This document shows positions 43,184-50,703 of a DNA stretch of 64,000 nucleotides, piece after piece. The stretch comes from Paraburkholderia oxyphila NBRC 105797 (GTDB lineage Bacteria > Pseudomonadota > Gammaproteobacteria > Burkholderiales > Burkholderiaceae): the NCBI RefSeq assembly GCF_000685075.1, contig NZ_BAYD01000042.1, forward strand, positions 1-64,000, in the 5' to 3' direction. The translations under genes and the position numbers were made by a program. Numbering within the stretch: position 1 is the stretch's first letter; each line of letters starts with the position of its first letter. Under the pieces are notes generated by a model, which was given only the letters and a program-made list of their open reading frames with translations, searched no databases and was not told where the DNA came from.

Positions 43184-44125
43184 TTGAACCTGTTTCGACG
43201 TATTGCAGGCAAGGTAGCCGCCGCGCTGATGCTGGCGGGTACACTGCAAGGCGCAGCGCACAGCGCAACGTCCATTCCGATCGAAGATCATACGATCACC
43301 GTCAATGGCCTAAAGCTGCATTATCTGCAAGCCGGGCACGGCGATGGCACGCCCGTCGTCCTGCTGCACGGCTATACGCAAACCAGTCATATGTGGATAC
43401 CCTTGATGGAGCAGCTCGCCGACCACCGCGTCGTCATCGCGCCCGATCTGCCGGGCGCAGGCACCTCTTCGATACCCGCCAGCGGCTATGAAAAGAAGGC
43501 GTTGGCGCAAGACATTCATGCCATGGTCCAGCAGTTGGGCTATCACAAGATCAATATCGTGGGTCATGACATCGGCATGATGGTGACCTACGCGTATGCA
43601 GCGCAATATCCGGAGGAAGTCAAAACGGTCACGCTCATGGAGGCTTTCCTTCCCGGCGTGGGCGACTGGCAGAAGGTCTGGCTGCTGCGCGACAAGTGGC
43701 ACTACAACTTCTACGGCGAAACGCCTCTGAAACTCGTGCAAGGCCGCGAACGGATTTACTTCGAGCACTTCTGGAACGATTTCGCCGCAGACCCGAAACA
43801 TTCGGTTAGCGAAACGGATCGCGAACGCTACACGCGTGCGTACGCCCAACCGGGCCGGATGCGTGCTGGCTTCGAATACTTCCACGCGTTCACGCAGGAC
43901 GCACAAGACTTCTCGGAGTTCGCGAAAACGCCGCTCACGATGCCGATGCTCGTCCTCACGGGTGAAAAGGCTTCGGGCCAGTTCCTGATCGATCAGGCAC
44001 GCCTCGTCGATACCAATGTGCAGGCGATCATCGTCAAGGGTTCGGGCCACTGGCTGCTGTCCGAGGCGCCTGAGCAGACGATCCCCCCGATCGTCAATTT
44101 CATCAACACTGTGGGTTCACCCTGA
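43184..44125 (+). CDS. Exported alpha/beta hydrolase, epoxide hydrolase/dehalogenase type
   Basis: A 313-residue protein read from TTG 43184, which has GGAG six bases upstream and directly begins a signal peptide (NLFRRIAGKVAAALMLAG to about AHS/A). The fold has VVLLHGYTQTSHMW, then the nucleophile elbow NIVGHDIGMM with Asp129 instead of Ser, as in epoxide hydrolases and haloalkane/haloacetate dehalogenases. The base is His in VKGSGHWLLSEAP. It is 11 bp upstream of the glutathionyl-hydroquinone reductase gene, hence one operon. Confidence 0.82.
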   Translation: MNLFRRIAGKVAAALMLAGTLQGAAHSATSIPIEDHTITVNGLKLHYLQAGHGDGTPVVLLHGYTQTSHMWIPLMEQLADHRVVIAPDLPGAGTSSIPASGYEKKALAQDIHAMVQQLGYHKINIVGHDIGMMVTYAYAAQYPEEVKTVTLMEAFLPGVGDWQKVWLLRDKWHYNFYGETPLKLVQGRERIYFEHFWNDFAADPKHSVSETDRERYTRAYAQPGRMRAGFEYFHAFTQDAQDFSEFAKTPLTMPMLVLTGEKASGQFLIDQARLVDTNVQAIIVKGSGHWLLSEAPEQTIPPIVNFINTVGSP

Positions 44126-44136
44126 GGAGTACGAAG

Positions 44137-45144
44137 ATGGGCCTTCTTGTCAACGGCCAGTGGGTAGATCGCTGGTATGAAACCCAATCGACCCAGGGCC
44201 GCTTCGTGCGCAAGGACGCAGCGTTCCGCAACTGGATCACGGCGGACGGCTCCGCCGGTCCTGACGGACACGCAGGCTTCAAGGCCGAGGCTGGTCGCTA
44301 CCACCTCTACGTGAGCCTCGCGTGCCCCTGGGCGCATCGCACGCTGATCGTGCGTGCGCTGAAGGGTCTCGAATCGATGATCAGTGTCTCGGTGGTTCAC
44401 TGGTTGATGCTCGAGAACGGCTGGACCTTCGCGCCGGGCCCCGAAGTGGTGCCCGACGCCGTGAACGGCGTGCAATTCATGCATCAGCTGTACACGTCCG
44501 CCGATCCGGACTACACCGGCCGCGCCACGGTGCCCGTGCTTTGGGACAAGCGTGAAAAGACCATCGTCAGCAACGAATCGTCTGAAATCATCCGGATGTT
44601 CAATACGGCTTTCGACGGACTCGGTGCACTACCCGGCGACTACTATCCCGCGGAACTGCGTGCCGAGATCGACGCGATCAACCGCCGCGTATACGACACC
44701 GTCAATAACGGGGTCTACAAAGCCGGCTTCGCAACGACCGAAGAAGCGTACCTCGAAGCGGTTCATCCGCTCTTCGACACGCTCGACTGGCTCGAGGCGC
44801 GGCTCGCGAAGCAGCGCTTTCTGGTCGGCAATACATTGACCGAAGCCGATATCCGCCTCTTCACAACGTTGATTCGCTTCGACGCCGTGTACGTGGGTCA
44901 CTTCAAGTGCAACCTGCGGCGCATTGCCGACTACCCGAACCTGTCCGCCTACACGCGGGACATTTATCAATGGCCGGGCGTTGCCGGGACAACCGACTTC
45001 CAGCACATCAAACGGCACTACTACGAAAGCCACCGCAGCATCAATCCGACCGGCATCGTGCCATTCGGACCGGTGCTCGATTTCCTCGCGCCGGCGAACC
45101 GTGCGCATCTCGCGAACGGCGACATCGACTCAACGGCTGCGTAA
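44137..45144 (+). CDS. Glutathionyl-hydroquinone reductase, second copy
   Basis: A 335-residue Xi-class GST. C63 lies in SLACPWAHRTLI. Further landmarks are VSNESSEIIRMFNTAFDGL, FDAVYVGHFKCNLRRIADY and FQHIKRHYYESH, as in the copy at 22654. It frees hydroquinones from glutathione conjugates. ATG 44137 is preceded by GAGGAG. Upstream is the Asp-type hydrolase and downstream a VOC protein, so a three-gene plus-strand operon is likely. Confidence 0.92.
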   Translation: MGLLVNGQWVDRWYETQSTQGRFVRKDAAFRNWITADGSAGPDGHAGFKAEAGRYHLYVSLACPWAHRTLIVRALKGLESMISVSVVHWLMLENGWTFAPGPEVVPDAVNGVQFMHQLYTSADPDYTGRATVPVLWDKREKTIVSNESSEIIRMFNTAFDGLGALPGDYYPAELRAEIDAINRRVYDTVNNGVYKAGFATTEEAYLEAVHPLFDTLDWLEARLAKQRFLVGNTLTEADIRLFTTLIRFDAVYVGHFKCNLRRIADYPNLSAYTRDIYQWPGVAGTTDFQHIKRHYYESHRSINPTGIVPFGPVLDFLAPANRAHLANGDIDSTAA

Positions 45145-45199
45145 CACCGATCGAGTCCGTCCGCGACGGACTCGAAATCCTGTCAATGGACTTCCGACC

Positions 45200-45649
45200 A
45201 TGAACACATCTCAAACATCCCTGCCGGAGGTCGGCAAACTTCGTCTGAACAACTTCGCACTGGCCGTTGGCGATCTCGATCGCATGGTGAGCTGGTACGT
45301 CAAGGTCCTGGGTTTCGAAGTGACGGAGCGCGGTCGATTCGATGCGGTTGGCGCCGCTTACGCCATGCTCGACGGCATGGGCTTCCGGCTTGAACTGATA
45401 TCGCGCCCGGGCACACGCAACAAGCGACCTGTCGACCGTACGGTGCCGCCCGACCACCTCGACGTGCTTGGCTGGAAGGCCCTGGTTCTGGAGACGCAGG
45501 ACCTTCCCGTCACAACCGCGGCGCTCTCCGAACAAGGCGTGGATATCGTGTGGGCTGAACTGCCCCTGTCGCCTGCCATGCAATCGACGATGATTCGCGA
45601 TCCTGAGGGCAATCTGATCAATATCTTCGGCTCGCCCGGGCACAGCTGA
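45200..45649 (+). CDS. VOC-superfamily protein
   Basis: A 149-residue protein with one pair of VOC modules: LRLNNFALAVGDLDRMVSWY, KVLGFEVTERGRF and YAMLDGMGFRLELISRP, then STMIRDPEGNLINIFGSP. The usual first metal His is replaced by Asn in LNNFALAV, so metal binding may be altered. It is the last gene of the plus-strand operon with the hydrolase and reductase and ends at a strong hairpin. Confidence 0.78.
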   Translation: MNTSQTSLPEVGKLRLNNFALAVGDLDRMVSWYVKVLGFEVTERGRFDAVGAAYAMLDGMGFRLELISRPGTRNKRPVDRTVPPDHLDVLGWKALVLETQDLPVTTAALSEQGVDIVWAELPLSPAMQSTMIRDPEGNLINIFGSPGHS

Positions 45650-45700
45650 AAACTGAAGAAGGCGCGGAGCCTTACCGCGACAAAAGCCAAAATCCAGACT

Positions 45701-45729
45701 GGCGCGTAGCCGTGCAAACGGCACGCGCC
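45701..45729. terminator. Bidirectional hairpin terminator
   Basis: Stem GGCGCGT, bulge A, GCCGT, loop GCAA, ACGGC, ACGCGCC (45701-45729), 12 paired bases, between the convergent VOC and tonB genes. Confidence 0.65.
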
Positions 45730-45748
45730 CCTTTCACCGCCATTCGCG

Positions 45749-46402
45749 TCAATCCAGTCGAAACTCGACATGGATCCTGTGATGCGCCTGACGCACCGGC
45801 ACGCCGTTGTGCGTCGCCGGCCGGTATCGCGCGGCTTGCAGATAGTTGCGCGCCGACTCGACGAAGTCGTCCCCACCTTCGACAGACACCGGTTGGCAAT
45901 CGGACGTCGATCCATCCGCTTCGATCGCACAGTCAAAGTCCACGCTGCCCTCGTGCTCCTGATCCCGCATCCGGGGTGGATAGACGAGTGGCTTGCCGGC
46001 GATCGGCCTCGCGCTAACCTCCGTGTCCGGAACGGACGGCGCCGTCGCAGCTGGCGCTGCCGCAGGCACCGGCACGGCCGTCGAAGGCGGCCCGGCCGTC
46101 TGCGTCGGTTGCGCGGGGGCAAACGGCGCGGGCTGCACCGGTGTCGGCTGCGGGGCCGCCCGGCGCGGCTCGATGGCAGGCCGTGGCGGCGCTGCCGCCG
46201 GCAGCTTCGGCGCCGGCTTGGCCACCGCCCTGGGCACCGGCTTCGGCGGGGGCACCGGGACCGGCGGCGGTGGCGGCGGAGCGATCATCTGGATGTCGAT
46301 CGTCCTCGGCGGCGCCTCGACCGCGGGGCGGCCCGCATGCATCAACGCCAGCAGAAGCAGCGCATGACACAGAATCGAGCCGGCAAGCACGCTGGCGCGC
46401 AT
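45749..46402 (-). CDS. tonB: TonB-family energy transducer
   Basis: A 217-residue periplasm-spanning protein. The N-terminal membrane anchor (SVLAGSILCHALLLLALMHA) includes the conserved His. A long Pro/Ala/Lys-rich linker (PPPPPPVPVPPPKPVP and onwards, about 40-130) follows, and then the C-terminal TonB domain with YPPRMRDQEHEGSVDFDC and ARYRPATHNGVPVRQ. It couples the proton gradient to the TonB receptor at 50704. ATG 46402 has GGGAG upstream; ATG 46444, overlapping exbD, is the alternative. It is the last gene of the cluster. Confidence 0.88.
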   Translation of the reverse strand: MRASVLAGSILCHALLLLALMHAGRPAVEAPPRTIDIQMIAPPPPPPVPVPPPKPVPRAVAKPAPKLPAAAPPRPAIEPRRAAPQPTPVQPAPFAPAQPTQTAGPPSTAVPVPAAAPAATAPSVPDTEVSARPIAGKPLVYPPRMRDQEHEGSVDFDCAIEADGSTSDCQPVSVEGGDDFVESARNYLQAARYRPATHNGVPVRQAHHRIHVEFRLD

Positions 46403-46430
46403 GGATCGGATCTCCCGCAACGAAGCGACG

Positions 46431-46865
46431 TCAATGCTCAACATCCTCGGCCACCAGTCCAACCTTGTCATAACCTGCATCCTGAAGACGGTTCATCACA
46501 TCCATCAGCTTTCCATACATCAAGCGTTGATCGCAGCGCACGAAGATCCGCTGCGAGCGATCGCCCTTCGCGGCCCGCGTCACTTCGGCCACCAGATTCG
46601 CGGCATCCACGTGACGCTCGCCGATGAACAGCGAGCCGTCTTTCTGCAGCGAAACGTAGACGGGTTCGACGGGCGGCGGAGGCGGCGCCTTGTCGGTGGC
46701 CGGCGGCAGATCCACCGGCACGCTGACCGTGGCGAGCGGCGCGGCGACCATGAAGATGATGAGCAGCACGAGCATCACGTCAACGAACGGCGTGACGTTC
46801 ATTTCCGCGTTCTGCTGATACGCATGGCGCTTGATGGGGCCGTTGCCCCCGACGGTCATGCCCAT
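46431..46865 (-). CDS. exbD: ExbD-type biopolymer transport protein
   Basis: A 144-residue protein with one N-terminal membrane helix (NVTPFVDVMLVLLIIFMVAA). The Asp in PFVDVML is the proton-conducting residue of ExbD. A periplasmic domain with RIFVRCDQRLMYGKLMDVMN follows. Its start ATG 46865 overlaps the exbB stop (TAATG). It works with ExbB and TonB. Confidence 0.92.
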   Translation of the reverse strand: MGMTVGGNGPIKRHAYQQNAEMNVTPFVDVMLVLLIIFMVAAPLATVSVPVDLPPATDKAPPPPPVEPVYVSLQKDGSLFIGERHVDAANLVAEVTRAAKGDRSQRIFVRCDQRLMYGKLMDVMNRLQDAGYDKVGLVAEDVEH

Positions 46866-47638
46866 TATCCGATCACCTCCATCTCGCGCGACACGATGGT
46901 GGACAGTTCGCCCTGGAAGCTGTCGAGCGTGCCGGTGATCTGGCTGATCTGGCGCGCGAACTTGTTGTAGATCATCACGGCCGGAATCGCCGCGAACAGC
47001 CCGATTGCGGTGGCGAGCAACGCTTCGGCAATCCCGGGCGCGACGACCGACAGGCTCGTCGCGTGGCTCGCCGCAATGCCGATGAAGCTGTTCAGGATGC
47101 CCCACACCGTGCCGAACAGGCCGATGAACGGCGCCGTCGAGCCGATCGTCGCGAGGATGCCCATCGAGCGCGACAGTTCCTGCATTTCACGCTCCTGAGC
47201 GAGCGTCGCGGCCACGACCATGCGCGACATCAGATTGTCTGCCTGATGCGGCGTGATCGCCGCGCCGCGGCGATTGGCCTGGAACATGTCCCATTCCTCC
47301 TTCGCGACATGCCACATCTTGCCGACTGGCGAAGGTGCAACGTCCGCGGTCCGCTTCGCAATGTCCTCGACCGCCCGCACGCCACGAATGCTCGCGATGA
47401 ACTGGCGCGAGCGCCGTTGCGCGCGCCCGAGCACGACCGACTTCTCCGCCATGACCGCCCAGGTGACGACCGAGCACAAGATGAGAAACAGCATCACGCT
47501 CTGCACGAGCATGTCGGCGTGGCGGAACATCTCGATGACGTTCAGGTGCGGCACCGGCGCCAGCTCCGTCTGCGCATGCGCGCACGTGGATGCCACAGCC
47601 GCCAGCACGGCGGCGAATACTTGATCGCTACGCTTCAT
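46865..47638 (-). CDS. exbB: ExbB-type (MotA/TolQ/ExbB) proton channel protein
   Basis: A 257-residue protein. A signal-like N-terminus precedes three membrane segments: VQSVMLFLILCSVVTWAVMA, then the conserved pair LATIGSTAPFIGLFGTVWGI and AEALLATAIGLFAAIPAVMI. Start ATG 47638 overlaps the phosphodiesterase stop by 4 bp (ATGA). It forms the pentameric motor with ExbD that drives TonB. Confidence 0.93.
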   Translation of the reverse strand: MKRSDQVFAAVLAAVASTCAHAQTELAPVPHLNVIEMFRHADMLVQSVMLFLILCSVVTWAVMAEKSVVLGRAQRRSRQFIASIRGVRAVEDIAKRTADVAPSPVGKMWHVAKEEWDMFQANRRGAAITPHQADNLMSRMVVAATLAQEREMQELSRSMGILATIGSTAPFIGLFGTVWGILNSFIGIAASHATSLSVVAPGIAEALLATAIGLFAAIPAVMIYNKFARQISQITGTLDSFQGELSTIVSREMEVIG

Positions 47639-48513
47639 TTCAGTACTCCTTGAGAAAGGTTGAGCTCAGGGGCCTGCATCGATTCGACCAGCTTCTCCAG
47701 ATGCTCGGCGTATGGCGGGCGCAGCGTGGAGAACGCGTCGCTGGCCGGAATCAGGTGGCTCGTGATCCGCGCATCGGCATAGCGGTGCAGGTACATCGTC
47801 GGGGCCTCGAAGGCCAGCGTGACGTCGAGGCGGGTCCAGTCGAGGCTCATATGCGCCTGATACCCGCAGGCGGCCGGCCCGACGAGCAGCGGGATGCCCT
47901 GCGTCGTGGTCGACGCGCTGCGGTGCGTATGTCCGGCCATGATGCCGATGATGTTGTCGTGCGTGCCGAGCGTATCGAGCAGCGCGTGATACCAGTCGCC
48001 GCCCTTCTCGAAGAATTCGAGCTGGGAAAGGCCATCGATCGGCGGGTGATGCAGCGCGACGAGGGTCGGGCGACCGCGGTGCGCGGCGAGGTCGTCCGCG
48101 AGCCACGCGAGCCGCTCGTCGCAGAAGTGTCCCGCTATCTTGCCTTCCTGCAGCGTGTCGAGCACCAGCAGATCGAGATCGCCGAGATTCACGCGGTATT
48201 GCACGAATGCGCCGCGCTGCGCCAGACAGGGCGCGTTGCCGAACACTTCGAGGAAATTGGCACGATTGTCGTGATTGCCGAGCGCCAGATACGCCGGAAC
48301 GTCGATTTCGTCCAGCATGGCACGCAGCGCGGCGTATTCTGCCACGCTGCCGTGATCCGCCAGATCGCCGGTCAGCACGACGGCGCGCGGTTTCGGTTCG
48401 AGCGCGCCGACCCGGCTCAGTGCGTGCGCCACATACTGCGTATTGTCGGTGCCGTTGTGGCCCAGCGTGCCGGGTTCGACGACGTGAAGATCGGTCAACT
48501 GAACGATGAACAT
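47635..48513 (-). CDS. Metallophosphodiesterase, CpdA/GpdQ-like
   Basis: A 292-residue calcineurin-like enzyme. Metal motifs in order are VQLTDLHVVEPG (D8, H10), LTGDLADHG, LALGNHDN, LVALHHPP and IMAGHTHRS. This is the class III cyclic-nucleotide or glycerophospho-diesterase pattern. No signal peptide is seen from ATG 48513, so it acts in the cytoplasm. Placed between a sugar-type MFS and exbBD, it probably cleaves an imported phosphodiester. True cAMP phosphodiesterase activity is the alternative. Confidence 0.85.
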   Translation of the reverse strand: MFIVQLTDLHVVEPGTLGHNGTDNTQYVAHALSRVGALEPKPRAVVLTGDLADHGSVAEYAALRAMLDEIDVPAYLALGNHDNRANFLEVFGNAPCLAQRGAFVQYRVNLGDLDLLVLDTLQEGKIAGHFCDERLAWLADDLAAHRGRPTLVALHHPPIDGLSQLEFFEKGGDWYHALLDTLGTHDNIIGIMAGHTHRSASTTTQGIPLLVGPAACGYQAHMSLDWTRLDVTLAFEAPTMYLHRYADARITSHLIPASDAFSTLRPPYAEHLEKLVESMQAPELNLSQGVLK

Positions 48514-48541
48514 GGTGGGTGTGCGGGAATATGGTGAGTGG

Positions 48542-49891
48542 TTATTGAAGGACTTCGCCGGCATGGGCACATCCTTGCGCAATGCTGGCTTCTGGTTGGG
48601 CTGGCTCGATGCCGCGCGACAGCAGCAGCGACATGCCGGTGAAGATGGCAGGCAGCACCGCGAACGCGACACGCACGATCTCGTTGCCAGCCAGGCGGCC
48701 GTGCGCCGGATCGAAACCGAGGCGCGACAGTGTCCAGTAGATGATGCCTATCGCGACCGCGCCGGCGATCTTCTGCCCAAGCTGAAACACGGCGAATGAA
48801 GTGGCCGCGCTGTCGTCGCCGGTCTGGTTCGCATGACGGTGGATCTGATCGGCCAGCACGGAGCGCAGGATCATGTACTCGGCGCCCCACGTCAGGCCGC
48901 GCATGACCATGAACACGACGAGCGGCACCAGATGCCCGACCGGAATCAGCAGCGCGCAAAGCGGCACGAGCGTATCGATGACGAGCACGACCCGCAGCGC
49001 TTTCGACTTGCCGAGCCGGCGCGTCACGCGCAGCCACAGCGGAATCGACACGAGGCCCACCACCGTCTGCACGAGCAGCAGGCTGGTCGCCCAGCGGTCG
49101 AGGCGCAGTGCATAGACGACGAAAAACACGTAGAGGCCCGTATTCGCGGCTTCCGAGCAGCCGACCAGTGCGTTGAGCGCGCCCACTCGCAGGAAGTCCG
49201 GCTGCCTGAGCCAATGCGCGTAATGCCTGAGCGCGGCGGCGAAGCTTCGTGTGCGACGCGTGGCCGTGGCCTGCACCTCGGGCACGTACGCGAGCAGACC
49301 CACGACAGCCGCGGGCGTGAGCACGACATAGAGCAGCGCCAGCGCATGCAGCTGGCCCGCCATGCCGCGGTGCATGACGCGTTCGAGCGTGCTGGGCAGC
49401 AACGCCGTCAACGGTACCGCGGCGGCGGTCATCCACATCATCATCGCGACGATGCGCGAACGCTCGTGGTAGTCGTTCGAGATTTCCGCTCCCCATGCGT
49501 GATAGGGAATCAGGAACACCGTCACGCCGATGTAGAACACCGTCAGCGCACCGAGCAAATAAAGCGGCGTCACGGGGCGGGCCGGTGAAAACAGCAGCCA
49601 GATGCCGGCGACGAGCAGTGGCACGCTCGCGAACAGCCACGGACGCCGGCGGCCCCAGCGCGTGTGCGTGTGATCGCTCATCCAGCCCACCACGGGATCG
49701 ATCAGCACATCGAGGAATCGCCCGAACATCAGGATCTGCCCGACGACCGCGAGGCCGAGCCCCAGCGTATCGGCGTAAAACGGCTGGATCAGGAAGGACA
49801 GCGGCACGAACAGCGAAGCCGAGACGAACGACGGCAGCCCCATCGACACCAGTTGCCGGTTCGTGAGCCTCGATAACGGTACGGTTCGCAT
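48542..49891 (-). CDS. GPH-type MFS symporter (MelB/glycoside-pentoside-hexuronide family)
   Basis: A 449-residue inner-membrane protein with 12 hydrophobic segments. FGRFLDVLIDPVVGWMSDHT with TRWGRRRPWLFA is the signature of GPH cation symporters, and FLIPYHAWGAEIS the helix-5 region. It would take the periplasmic cargo of the TonB receptor across the inner membrane. It starts three bases after the phosphatase stop and precedes the phosphodiesterase by 28 bp. Confidence 0.88.
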   Translation of the reverse strand: MRTVPLSRLTNRQLVSMGLPSFVSASLFVPLSFLIQPFYADTLGLGLAVVGQILMFGRFLDVLIDPVVGWMSDHTHTRWGRRRPWLFASVPLLVAGIWLLFSPARPVTPLYLLGALTVFYIGVTVFLIPYHAWGAEISNDYHERSRIVAMMMWMTAAAVPLTALLPSTLERVMHRGMAGQLHALALLYVVLTPAAVVGLLAYVPEVQATATRRTRSFAAALRHYAHWLRQPDFLRVGALNALVGCSEAANTGLYVFFVVYALRLDRWATSLLLVQTVVGLVSIPLWLRVTRRLGKSKALRVVLVIDTLVPLCALLIPVGHLVPLVVFMVMRGLTWGAEYMILRSVLADQIHRHANQTGDDSAATSFAVFQLGQKIAGAVAIGIIYWTLSRLGFDPAHGRLAGNEIVRVAFAVLPAIFTGMSLLLSRGIEPAQPEASIAQGCAHAGEVLQ

Positions 49892-49894
49892 AAC

Positions 49895-50689
49895 TTACTC
49901 GCTTTGGCCGAGCAAGGACGCACGCAGCTTGTCGATGCCACGCCGGGCTTCGCTGTCTGCCGAGAGATACGCCTGCGCGCCGCCGAATTCCGCATCCGCC
50001 GTTTCCAGCGCCGCACGGATGTAGCGCTCGTCCGCACGCAGCAGCGGCATCGCCCGCTGCGCGTCGGCGGCCGTGTGCGAGGCGTCGGCATCCGGGCGTG
50101 CCGCGCGTCGCGCGGCCACGATGGCCTGCATCGCCGCATTCGATTTCAGATAGTCGGTGACGACCTGGTCCCGACCCACGCCGATCGCCTCCAGCAGCAG
50201 CGCGACGGCGATACCGGTCCGATCCTTGCCCGCAGTGCAATGGAGCAGGACAGGACCGCTGGCCGCACGCGCGACATGAACGACCACTTGCTGGAACTGC
50301 GCCTGACGATGGCGCACCAGATCGCGATACATGTCGATCATGAAGTCCGCGTCGAGCGCGTGCGGAGCCTCGGCGGGCGACTTGCCCTGCGCGCAGGGCA
50401 ACTGGCTCGGGTGGAACTCGATCGCGATGCGCTCGATGCCGGGAGACAGCTCGCCCCCGCTTTCGCTAACCTCGTTCGCATCGCGAAGGTCGATCACCGT
50501 CTGCAGGCCGAGCGCGCGCAGCGCATCCCACTGCGGCGCGCCGCACCGCGACAGGTCGCTCGAGCGGTAAACGCAGCCGGAGCGCGTCACGAGATCGACA
50601 CCGGCCGCATAGCCGCCGAGATCGCGGAAGTTCGGCACGGCAGCGCGTACCGTTTCTATCTGTTCGGAATCCGAATTCATATCGTTCAT
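49895..50689 (-). CDS. Tyrosine/lipid phosphatase-like protein (IphP family, CX5R)
   Basis: A 264-residue dual-specificity-type phosphatase. It begins AVPNFRDLGGYAAG, with a YRSSDLSR segment and the catalytic loop LLHCTAGKDRTGIAVAL (C151, R157). The Lys-Asp in CxxGKDR is shared with phosphoinositide-hydrolysing members. No signal peptide is evident. The frame is open far upstream to 51811 but only because of high GC; the start MNDMNSDSE (50689) is chosen just after the receptor's stop. It probably removes phosphate from the imported compound. Confidence 0.85.
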   Translation of the reverse strand: MNDMNSDSEQIETVRAAVPNFRDLGGYAAGVDLVTRSGCVYRSSDLSRCGAPQWDALRALGLQTVIDLRDANEVSESGGELSPGIERIAIEFHPSQLPCAQGKSPAEAPHALDADFMIDMYRDLVRHRQAQFQQVVVHVARAASGPVLLHCTAGKDRTGIAVALLLEAIGVGRDQVVTDYLKSNAAMQAIVAARRAARPDADASHTAADAQRAMPLLRADERYIRAALETADAEFGGAQAYLSADSEARRGIDKLRASLLGQSE

Positions 50690-50703
50690 GGTAGTCAGTG
50701 TGA

